From: Orthonyx spaldingii
Lineage: Eukaryota; Chordata; Aves; Passeriformes; Orthonychidae
Length of the DNA stretch: 64,000 nucleotides
Assembly: GCA_013397795.1 (NCBI GenBank)
Contig: VZTJ01005307.1
Span: 833,826-897,825 of the forward strand
Direction of reading: 5' to 3'
Shown piece after piece: positions 55,241 through 64,000 of this stretch (the stretch's first letter is position 1; the number at the start of each line of letters is the position of its first letter). Both the position numbers and the translations under genes were made by a program. Below the pieces are notes generated by a model. It searched no databases. It was given only the letters and a program-made list of their open reading frames with translations, and had not been told where the DNA came from.

Positions 55241-55460
55241 TTTTCTCCTCCCTAAGACAGCAGAGCTTTTAAACGGGGATTTCTGGGGCGCTTTGGATTT
55301 CCTTACCGCCCTCCTCATCCCCGAAGCGCAAAGCGCCGCTGCCTCCCTGATCATATGCAAGTTGAAATGAAAGTCAGATTTGATTCAAGGTTCCTTAAAT
55401 CTTACTTCTTACTGCTCCTCTGGGCACATTATTGAAACTCCAGGAACTCTTCCTCATTTA
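55241..55460. other. Candidate conserved non-coding element
   Basis: CTTTTAAACGGGGATTTCTG, GAAGCGCAAAGCGCCGCTGC, GATCATATGCAAGTTGAAAT in close succession. The last is partly POU-octamer-like. No coding or repeat signature. Confidence 0.33.
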
Positions 55461-57639
55461 AGGAGTTAATGAGAGTCATTTTAAACCCTTGGAACACACT
55501 CAGGGCTCACCTGCTCTTCACAAATGAATTTCCAAGGTCTCCCAGGCAGCTTTGCTCTGGAACAGATTTAGGCAGAGGTTTTTCCATGCGGGTTTGCTGA
55601 ATTCCTGCGCTCCATACCTTGGCATTCCCGCATTTTATCATGCTCTGTGCAAACTCACATCTCTCAAAGTTCACCTGGTCCTTGGGAAGGTCACTCCTGG
55701 CTGCCTTGAGCCTCATTAACGATTGTTAATTGGATCTGGTGATCTTCAAGCCGAGGTCAATAGGCAATGATTGAGTTCAATTTTGCATCCCCTCATGTCC
55801 ATCCCTGCCTTGTGTTTTTTCCCTACAAAGGCCAAGTCTGCTCTGTTTTCCTGAACCCCCTGACACCCACAGCAGCTCTGCTGGTCCCAGGTGAAGCCTT
55901 TCCCATGGTTCAGAACTCTCCCAAGACCCAGATGTCGCACCCCGTTCCAAGCTTGGCTGCAGGCAGGGAGCAGCTGGAGCTGCCAAAGCTGCTCCCTGGT
56001 GTTGTCCAGTTCCTTCCTTTATTGCAGCATTATCCCAAACTGTGCAAACACGTCAGGAGAAAAAAAAAAACAAACCCAGACATGGAGTGTGGGAGTTTTT
56101 AATTTGCTTTTACACCAATTCCCACTTGCAAAGTACTCACAACTATCAGCATGCTAGTGGTAACCTTTGTTTAATTAATTAATTCATTCATCCAGCACTG
56201 TAAAAGTTTGAAGGAAAGTGGAGGAATAGTTCTTAACTACAGGGTCTGGCCATTTATGAGTTATGGCACAGACCCAGCAGCAGCTTTTCCCAGGCTGTGA
56301 TTTCCAGGCAGAGTGTAGGGGAGCAGAAGCAAGAGCCCCACAGCCATAAAATGGGGTTCCTCATGGGCAGGGCCCTGCCTAGGCCTGACAGCACTTCACA
56401 TCCTCCTAAATCACTTTTCGTGACACAAAAATCAGTGTCACAGCCCCAAGGGGCTGGTCCAGAGCTGCCAGAGCATCCCTGCAGAGGGATGACTTGGGAG
56501 AGGCTGACTGGGACAGTGATGGGACAGCTCCATCCCTGCACTAAACACTGCCTTTGCTCCATCAGGGAATCACCTCCCTCCTCTTCATCCCTGGGACTCC
56601 CCTGCCTGAGCCCAGCTGAGGGAAAATCAGCATTTTACACCTCAAGAACAGGAGACACTTTCCTGTGTTCCGTGGTGCTGGTGCTGCAGCAGACCCGGGG
56701 TTTGCAGGTTGGGTCTCTCAGGGCCCAGACCCTGAACCAAACCCTGCGGGGTTTATCAGGACCTGGGCCTGGTCAGCACAGCAGAAATCTCACCTTCAGA
56801 GGGATTTTGATAAGATTTCCAGAGCTTCCTTCTGGGGTCAGCCCTGACGTGTGCACAAAGAGCCTTTCTCGCCATGCTTGGGGTTTCCATTTCCAGCTCA
56901 TTCCATGAGTTTGGGAAGTGTCAGAAGCGGAACTTAGAGTGCAAATGATTTTTACCCGAATTTATCTGAGCCTCCCAGCCAGGCTGGGTGCAGGGGATGG
57001 ACGTTCCTCATCTGTTTATGGTCTGTCTGAGCCACTGGCTCAGAACAAAGGGGTCAGCAGCCATCATTTCCCAGACCTCTGAATTGCTAAACTCCTCTCA
57101 CTTCTGACTGCCTCATGCTGCTTCCAAAAATATTAAAGGTTTCATCCTAAATCCTTAGCAGGGCAAGAAGAAAATCTATCCCCAGGGGAGGAAAGGCAGC
57201 AAAGGAGAAAATAAACTCTCAGATTAAATTCTAAAATTGCTTTATTAACACTCTTTTCTGTTTAAGCTCCCCCGTGAACATACACATCCTGAAACCTTTT
57301 TCCCTCTTAATAGCACTCTCATTTAAACCCCAATAAAAAGATGTTGAGGGGAGAATGAAGGAGTCTCTAATTTTCCCTTAACTTCTTACAAAATTGCTAT
57401 GGAAACCACAAATGCCATATTTCAGTGGTCATTCAGCATCGTTTGCCGTTGCAGAAGCTGCATTGCAGGCAGGCTGCTCCCAGAAAACTTCCTTGGAAAG
57501 GCTCCAGTTTAGTCCCAGAGTGGATTCTGGTGGTCACCCACAGGAGCACAGGGACACCCCAGCCCCAAGTGCCCTCAGGGGTCACAGCCCAGACCTCTGT
57601 CTGTGGATAATGTCCTGCCCAAAGGGAATAATGGGGAAA
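55461..57639. other. Single-copy non-coding DNA
   Basis: Short TTAATTAATTAATTCATTC near 56172 and AT-rich 57210-57370. The 203-codon plus-strand frame at 56297-56908 has no recognised domain and overlaps other frames. Confidence 0.5.
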
Positions 57640-57730
57640 TGGGATGGTGGGAGGTGGCCCTGCCCTGCCTGGTGGGACTGGATGAGTTTTAAGGTCCTTC
57701 CCAGCCCAAACCATCCTGGAATTCCGGGAT
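57640..57730 (+). mobile_element. CR1 LINE terminal fragment
   Basis: GGGATGGTGGGAGGTGGCCC, TGCCTGGTGGGACTGGATGA, TTTTAAGGTCCTTCCCAGCC and CAAACCATCCTGGAATTCCG match the last 90 bp of sense CR1. Confidence 0.9.
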
Positions 57731-57870
57731 TCCCTGGCAGGTTCCTGAACACAACCACCCGTCCCTGCCAACTGCCAGCCCTCTCCAGCCTCCTCACATC
57801 CCACAGCGAGTGTTTACCCAGCCTTTCTTCCCACAGGCTCTGTGTACCCTACACACATCATTGACAGTGA
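57731..57870. other. Single-copy spacer
   Basis: Nothing recognised. Confidence 0.45.
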
Positions 57871-58070
57871 TTAATGCCTTTCACAGTTTGATTCCGTAGA
57901 AATTGCCTACGCCAAAAAAAGCTCCGTGTATTCCCTTAAACAAATCAGGCTCAATAAATATTAATGCGCCGTGGCCTCGCCGTACGCCGCGTCTGGAGCT
58001 TGTAGCTGCTGATTTGAATGGCTGATAAAATTGTATTTCAATATTTTATGCAGGAAGGGACCTGTAACTC
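57871..58070. other. Candidate conserved non-coding element
   Basis: GGCTCAATAAATATTAATGC (57949-57968) followed by GCCGTGGCCTCGCCGTACGC and then GCTGATTTGAATGGCTGATA, ATTGTATTTCAATATTTTAT. AT-rich and CpG-rich words side by side with no repeat. Regulatory by texture. Confidence 0.38.
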
Positions 58071-59209
58071 AGGCAGCCCCTGCACACAGACCCCGGGCCA
58101 GGTCTGCCCCAGGCAGTCCCACGCTGGCACAGCTCTCCCAAAGTCCCCTCTGAAGGTCCCCAGCTCTTCCAGGGCTCTCTCCATCCATCCTTCCCCTCCT
58201 CTTGATGCTTCTTGTGGCAGCCAAAAAAACCTCTCACAGCTGTGCCTTCAAAGAGCAAAACTCCTCTGCTCTGGGAGGGAAATCTGGGGTGGATCCAGAA
58301 GCAGGAAAGGCACAGATTTCCCAGGGCTCCCCCTCCCCTTTCCCTGCCCCAGCCTCTCCCTGCAGCCCGCTGGAATCGTGCACTATGGACAGCAGGCACC
58401 GAGTGTGTGGAGCCAGGATTCTCCTTTCAGGGTTTGGCATTTCCATGGCAGAGCTCCCCAGGACTTTGCCCTTTTCCCATTCCCTTCTGGGATGCCTGGG
58501 AAGCCGCAGTTGGACAGGGCTGGGGAAGGAAGGGGATGTTTCTGGGGAAATATCACCTGGCAAGGGATTTCAAAGGCTTAAACCCACCAGGTTTCCCTGG
58601 CTCTCAGACTTACAGGCTTGTTGCAGCTTTCTGAGCAGTCCTTGGTATCCTAAAAATGCACCAGGAGGATTTTAGATGAGCCTGAGCATGGTCCCCGTCC
58701 CTCAGGGTGTGGGAGCAGGACATGTGCAGCTCTGCTCTCGTGTTATCCCCAATGTTCTCCCCCTGTGCTCTGCACTCCCTCCCTCCTCCTTTAATTTCAG
58801 CTCCGTGTCGAGGATTTTCCCCTCTGTGATATATTAATTTCAAATATTGACTCACCAGATTCTGTGATTGATAGAACTCAAACATATTAGTCTTATTACA
58901 TCCCATATACTTTAATTAACTTCAGCAGGTGATGTTAATCAACTTGAAGGCTGAAATGTGGAGCAGCTAAATAAATGAAAGGGAGATGGAAAAATATCTC
59001 CTGCATTATCTGCCAGCGTGGATGGCTCCTGCTCCCAAGCCAGGCACATTTAGAAGGGTTTTTTTTAACTCAAACCTGTGTGGGGGGCATTTGATAGCAG
59101 TTCCTTCATTTAAATTACAAGAGATTTTATTTTGATCAGGGTAAGAAAAACATGAGAAGGAAATGTTATTTAAAACAGTGATGTTTCAAAGAAACATCCA
59201 AGCTGCAGG
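58071..59209. other. Single-copy non-coding DNA
   Basis: GC-rich to 58760, then AT-rich 58790-58990 (TATATTAATTTCAAATATTG, CTTTAATTAACTTCAGCAGG), possibly another conserved element. The overlapping frames at 58018-58675 lack domains. Confidence 0.5.
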
Positions 59210-59335
59210 CCCTGTGTCCCAAAGACAATCCCTGTGTCCCCAAGGGGACAGACCCTATGTCCCCAAGGACAATCCCTGTGTCCCAAGGACAATCCCTGTG
59301 TCCCCAAGGACAGGCCCTGTGTCCCCAAGGCCTCG
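59210..59335. repeat. Minisatellite, six copies of a 20-25-bp unit
   Basis: Unit CCCTGTGTCCCCAAGGACAA plus T. Unit variants carry extra GGGGACAGA or GG bases. Peptide-like frames (PRTIPVSPRT) are artefacts. Confidence 0.95.
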
Positions 59336-60506
59336 GGAGCCTCTCCCACAGGCAGGGCCCGGGGCAGGGAAGCACCGTGTGGATTCCCAGAGAGTCCCCT
59401 GTCGTGCTGGCGTCACCTTTGTCACCAGGGAACCCTCCCTGCTCCCTCCCGCAGCCTTTGGCTGCCCGGCTTTTTATAGAATATTAATTTATGGAACAAA
59501 GGCTGTCTTTTCCTATGTGTATTGAGAGCATCTGGCACCAATTATGAGTCAGGCTTCAAAGTGCTTAAATCCTATCAATGCAAACCAAAACTGCCAAAAA
59601 TCTCTTTTTTTCTTCCCCTTCTCTCTCTGCAGCTTGGTGAAATTCTGCCATCTTGTTATCAGAAATGACCTTGGCTTTGACTTTGGGATTTACTTGACAG
59701 GAATTTCGTGGTGTAAAACCAAAGTTTGATATTCTTTGATAGCTCTGTATGAAATATTCAGCTCTGCCTGCGAAACACATGCCCACCTTTCTCCTGATCA
59801 GTTTGCCTGGCAGCATTGGAGGCTGCCAGGATTCCAGCCAGGTTTAGCTTCAGACCTGAAGACAAAACCATTCCCCGGGTTTGACCAAAGTTTTTTGTTG
59901 TCTCTTAACCTTGGTGATCAATGAAATACAATTGGTTTTTACCAGCATAAATCATAAGTGGCTCTCAGTGCTCGGGAAGTACATTCAGTCTTGGAAATGA
60001 GACTGAGAGATCTCCTCTTTGTTTTGCTCCACGAGCTGTTTGTCGTGTTCAAGAGGCTGCTGTGAATGACTCACTTCACTTTGAAGAGAGATTTATTTTT
60101 ATAAACCATTATTCCTTTCCTTGCAAAGACACACAGGCCTATCCCCCACACTCACATCATGGTGGCATCATTTCATTTCTGGTTTTCACTGCAGAGGGTG
60201 CAGCGTGGAGTCCCGGTCCCTTTTCCCCATGTCCTGGCTGGCTGGGTGGGGTTCTCCATGGGACAAACCCTGGCAGGAATTTTGGGTTCTGCACATCACT
60301 GGGAGTGCTGGGATGAATTATTCCCACACGAGGAGTGGAGCAGGCAACACTGGCATAGAGGAGAATCTCACTTCCTCTCCAGCGATAGCGTTTATTGCGT
60401 TCCAAAAGAAACAGCCGCTTTCCCAGGATTTATCCCAGCATTTGCCTTCCCAGCTGGTTTTAGGTCACCCTCGGCCTCTCCCTGTCCATGGCAGGACCTC
60501 CCAAGC
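59336..60506. other. Single-copy non-coding DNA
   Basis: No transposon or gene recognised. AT-rich 59470-59520 and 59880-59960. Confidence 0.5.
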
Positions 60507-60990
60507 CCAATGACCTGGATGATGTCACTGCCTGAACACCTGGGTGATGTCACTGTCCATCCACTGGGTGATGTCATTGTCCCTCCCACCTGCATGATGT
60601 CACTGCCCAATCACCTGGGTGATGTCATTGTCCATCCATTGGGTGATGTCACTGTGCTCCCACCTGGGTGATGTCATTGCCAATGACCTGAATGATGTCA
60701 CTGCCCAATTACCTGGATGATCATCCACTGGGTGATGTCATTGTCCATCCACTGGGTGATGTGACCCCTTCTCACCTGGGTGATGTCACTGTCCAATGAC
60801 GTGGGTGAAGTCACCCTCTCCCACCTCGGTGATGTCATTGCCAATCACCTGGGTGATGTCATTGTCCCTCTCACCTGAGTGATGTCACTGCCCAATCACC
60901 TGGATGACGTCACCCCCTCCCACCTGGGTGATGTCACTGCCAAATGCCTTGGGTGATGTCACCCCCTCCCACCTGGGTGATGCCACCCCC
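60507..60990. repeat. Minisatellite, 20 units of ~24.5 bp, each with a CRE-like word
   Basis: Unit roughly CACCTGGGTGATGTCACTGC plus CCAAT. I find 15 exact TGATGTCA words (60520, 60545, 60569, 60595, 60620, 60644, 60669, 60693, 60733, 60781, 60830, 60854, 60880, 60929, 60954), one canonical CRE palindrome TGACGTCA at 60905, and variants at 60718, 60758, 60806 and 60978. Spacing is 23-26 bp apart from one shortened unit before 60733. Many units also carry CACCTG, an E-box. The repeat itself is certain; any bZIP or E-box protein binding is inference. Confidence 0.97.
60905..60912. promoter_or_regulatory. Canonical CRE palindrome TGACGTCA inside minisatellite
   Basis: TGACGTCA is the consensus site of the CREB/ATF family. 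It differs by one base from the TGATGTCA of neighbouring units, as expected if those arose by C-to-T change at a CpG, or the reverse. Confidence 0.45.
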
Positions 60991-61469
60991 ATCCCAACCT
61001 GTGCCCCATGGAAAGCTCCAGGCTCTGCCCTTTGGCCTTGGCAGGATTTTGTCCCGTGGCAGGACTTTTGTCACAGTGGGAGCTGCAGGAGCCAGCTCTT
61101 CTTTTGAAATGCGTTGATATGAAAAGCAATATCCACCTTGTCTGGGCTCTTCTTCTTGACAGTGACTTATAACTGATCTTTCAAAAAAATATGCAAAAAT
61201 TCCTGCAACGTCTCCAGCCTGTCAGCAATATATGCAAGAAAATTGCTTCCTGACCTCCATCATTTCATAACCTGAAGCATGAGGGCTCCTAATCTCAGCA
61301 ACTGTGTGTGCTACAGCTCCTGGAGCTGCAGATCCTCATCTTATTGTTATGGACAGATTGGACACCAAATAGTTACAGCTTAATTTAAATGTCCATTCTA
61401 ATCTTGACTCTTTACTTCCTCCCTAGTTTTTATTGAAGTAAACAATCTATTTGCAAAATGAAATGCTTA
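60991..61469. other. AT-rich single-copy DNA, candidate conserved element
   Basis: About 61090-61460: AATATGCAAAAATTCCTGCA, CAGCAATATATGCAAGAAAA and TTACAGCTTAATTTAAATG. POU-octamer-like words recur. No gene. Confidence 0.35.
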
Positions 61470-61552
61470 AAATAGGAGTGGTTTTTTTTTTTTTTTTTNA
61501 AATTGTTAAAATAGGGGTTGTTTTTTTTTTTTTTTTTTTTTGTTTTTTTTTC
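61470..61552. repeat. Tandem duplication of a T-run segment, one ambiguous base
   Basis: AAATAGGAGTGG followed by a long T-run, N at 61499, then AAATTGTTAAAATAGGGGTTG and a second, longer T-run. The two AATAGGNGT-T-run blocks look like a local duplication. Run lengths are unreliable. Confidence 0.85.
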
Positions 61553-63982
61553 TGTGGGGAAATTCAGGGCTGGAATTATTTATATTAACTGGCCAGAAAT
61601 TGGTGGCTGTTTAACTTGAGGGGTTAAAAGCTTCTGAGACAGCTTTCTGTTCCTGCAGAACGTAAATATAAGAACAGAGTTGGTTTGTTTTAATGCTCTG
61701 TTGACACAAACTGATGTTCTTATGGCTCTGTGCTAATGGAGAGTTTGTTAGAGGTGTACATTTAATTTTAGCTGCCTGTTTGCTTGCGGCTTTATGTTTC
61801 TCTCCACTCCACACATCATTTACAGCCCCATCCCAGCTCTGCATTCCAGCTTTGGGCAATTCCTGTCACATTTATCCATCTTCCTGCCGGCTCTGCACCT
61901 TCTTTGGGACCACATTTCCCCCTTTTTCCTCCTGCTGCCTGCTCAGGTGCTCCCTCCCAGGGATTCAGCTCCGTTCCAGTTCGGGAGGAACCTCCAGATT
62001 GATTTCTGTGTTGCTCTGATCAATATTTATGTACATTAATATTGTTTCCAGTTGTTGTTGGACACGAATCTTCAGCCAGTTCCCACTTTAATTCAGCTGT
62101 TAGGGAACGTTTCCTTGGTGTTGGTTGAATGTTGAGCAAACCATGGGAATTTTGGATTAGCAGAGCTGAATAAATCTCCCCCCTTTCCATTTTTCTAATC
62201 AGGACTGTTGTCATCTGCTCTGACAGATTATTAATGCTACACACAAGCACGTAATAGAGATTGTGTTGTTCCATTCAGGGATTTTTGTCCTGATAAACAG
62301 CCTGGCAGAGACAAGTTACCCCAGTCACCGCACGAATGTTGGGAGTTAAAACGCAGCCAAATTCTTGAGAGCCACTGGCCCGGGGCCAGGAGCCCTCTGT
62401 CATCGCTCTTGGCTCCTCCTCTGCAATCCATCACCACTGACCCATCACCCCGGCAGCTACCAGAAGAAATCTGGCATCTGGTGCCTGTTTTTATCCCAGC
62501 TCAGGTTCTGGTTTCTCTCCTCTATCTCCGTGTCTGGCTCAAAGCTGCTCAAGCAAAGAAGGATCTCTCTGTCGAATTCAACGAGCTTAAGATTTGGCTT
62601 TTTTCCCCTTAAGATATGTCCTAGTCCTGGTTATTTTTTATGATCCTTTGTGTAAGGAAATAAAAATTTACCTTCTCTGTGTTTCCCCTATCTCTTTGCT
62701 TCGTCTCTTCTGTGTGTTGTTTTTACTGATGATACATTTCTAGCTCCTTATCTCAGATATTCCCTCTCCTCAGCATTTCTCAGAGGGTGAGGAGAGGGAT
62801 GGCAAAGGATGAGATGTGCAGCATTTCCCAGCTGGGTCAGCAGCTCAGGTAACCCATTTCAGTGAGGAGCACAAGGTGGAGCAATCCCAGCTTTTGGGTG
62901 ATGTGCAGCAGGGCTCCAGACCCCACAGAGACACAGAGGGGCTGATTTGGGTTGTAAGAGGGGACTGTGGAATTCCAGCAGGACACGAGGTCGTGGCAGG
63001 GCTTGGTTTGGGCAGCACCAGGCTCTCTGGAGCAGCTCTGGAGACTGGCTCTGCTCCTGCAATGAGGATGCAAACAGACCATGAAGTGTGTGGGAGGCAC
63101 AGAATGCGGGTGGGAAGGTCAGGGTGGCTCAGGGTCAGAGCCAGGCTGATGCCTTTTCTCCTGGTCTGAGGAATGAACACCAGACACGGTTGGAGATTAG
63201 AGAGTCGAGGGTCATTTACTTCAGTGTTTTAATGGGATCCTGTTCTGGTACATCACGTCACCGAGGTGGAAAACGTCGTGAAGCTCACCATGCTCTGCTC
63301 CTTTCTCCCTTCTCTTCTTTCTTCTACCCCCACCCCACTCACACACAAACTTACAGACCCAATCTCCCTGGGGGACCAATAAGTTCACAGAACATGTTCT
63401 ACTGAGGGGAGCCAGGGCTCCTCAAGATAGCAGAATGTTTGGTCTCCTGGCTCTACAGGACCTTGGAGCTGTGCTATCAGACTTAGAGCAGCACAAGTGT
63501 GCATGCTGATACTTGTGGATACACAGAACTGTGTAAAAGGTACAGAAAAGAAAAGCAAAAAATCCCTTTGGCATCAAGGTGTGGCTCCTGGCAGTGCTGC
63601 TCCTTCCCTGGAGCTGCTGCTTCCCACCAGGGCTCAAACCACGGGAGAACCCAGATTTTGGGAGCTGTCGTGGCAGCTGCAGGAGACTCTGAGGGAGAGC
63701 AGAGAGGCTCCAGCACCAGCTCCTGGACAGAGCCCGTGAGCACAAAGCCCCACGGCTGCGTTCTCTGCTGAGGCACAGAAGCTGCTGCTGTAAATTATTC
63801 ATTCGTTTGCCAGAGTTTGTTTGGGTTTTATTTAGTTTGACATGGTCTAGAAGTTGGAGTAATTTTCTAACTCACTGAATGATCTTTTTTTACTCTCCTA
63901 AGCACCTTCTGTGTCACATGAAAACAATTTTCAATCAAGACTACAAAGCACCCACTCGTAGCCGATGGACTTTGTTCCCTGG
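61553..63982. other. Single-copy non-coding DNA
   Basis: AT-rich to 61780 and at 62020-62240; mixed after that. Words near 63177-63470 (CATTTACTTCAGTGTTTTAA, CCAATAAGTTCACAGAACAT) look mildly retroviral-LTR-like but no TG...CA ends or duplications were found. Overlapping frames at 62816-63180 lack domains. Confidence 0.45.
63389..63400. promoter_or_regulatory. Palindrome AGAACATGTTCT (p53-half-site and steroid-element-like)
   Basis: Perfect 12-bp palindrome. GAACATGTTC fits the p53 decamer RRRCWWGYYY, and AGAACA and TGTTCT are steroid-receptor half-sites, here with no spacer instead of three bases. A single site, so functional weight is low. Confidence 0.2.
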
Positions 63983-64000
63983 TGTTGTGGGTTTACCCAG
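63983..64000 (+). mobile_element. Possible start of an ERV LTR, cut by window edge
   Basis: TGTTGTGGGTTTACCCAG closely resembles the first bases (TGTTGTGGTTTAACCC) I associate with avian ERVK-type LTRs. Only 18 bases are visible. Confidence 0.35.

Noticed and set aside
56297..56908. 203-codon plus-strand frame
   Set aside because: No domain, no splice context, biased composition; typical of stop-poor GC-rich sequence.
60507..60990. CRISPR-like array
   Set aside because: Units are tandem and contiguous with no unique spacers, and the DNA is from a vertebrate; it is a minisatellite.
1..64000. tRNA, rRNA, snRNA or microRNA genes
   Set aside because: Reading both strands for B-box-like GGTTCRAATCC words and strong hairpins gave nothing convincing; a covariance-model scan would be needed to exclude them.

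Overview
The window looks like non-coding DNA from a bird nuclear genome, most likely a passerine. The evidence for a bird is about twenty decayed, 5'-truncated fragments of the CR1 LINE family in both orientations. The evidence for a passerine is weaker: a 512-bp solo LTR of a kind I associate with songbird ERVL-like elements. No protein-coding exon, tRNA, rRNA or snRNA could be supported. Almost every long open frame is either a by-product of a tandem repeat, runs through a CR1 fragment, or is GC-rich sequence with few stops and no recognisable domain. Two short minus-strand frames (22260-22478 and 11164-11565) are kept as open questions only.

Layout. 1-10 kb: single-copy DNA, CR1 pieces, a gapped CCCAT microsatellite (4.3 kb) and a 25-bp minisatellite (7.1-7.5 kb). 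10-20 kb: a solo LTR with perfect 5-bp target-site duplications (10150-10661), a 32/45-bp minisatellite (13.9 kb), a homopolymer-flanked gap (14.7 kb), and long AT-rich stretches that look like conserved non-coding DNA (best at 19.0-19.6 kb). 20-30 kb: facing CR1 tails, a probable minus-strand ERV LTR (21.9-22.5 kb), a 51-bp minisatellite (22.9-23.4 kb) and another conserved-looking block (27.0-27.5 kb). 30-40 kb: an 80-bp element present twice (30311-30390 and 32484-32562), a 23/35-bp minisatellite running into a small CpG island (33.95-34.3 kb), six copies of a ~90-bp unit (34.3-34.9 kb), and an AT-rich block with a POU-type palindrome (35.1-35.9 kb). 40-50 kb: a GGGAA microsatellite with a 196-base gap, more CR1 tails, and conserved-looking blocks at 43.5-44.2 and 47.2-47.5 kb. 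50-64 kb: a CR1 copy interrupted by a 21-bp tandem repeat, a 320-bp CCCATT-type hexamer array, and a 20-unit, ~24.5-bp minisatellite (60.5-61.0 kb) in which nearly every unit carries TGATGTCA, a CRE-like word. The last 18 bases resemble the start of an ERV LTR cut by the window edge.

Overall reading: an intergenic region or a very large intron with many candidate enhancers, as around vertebrate developmental regulators, and an unusually high density of GC-rich minisatellites. There is no operon or pathway to describe. Conservation could not be measured here, so all enhancer calls are inference from composition and motifs. The flanking gene cannot be named.
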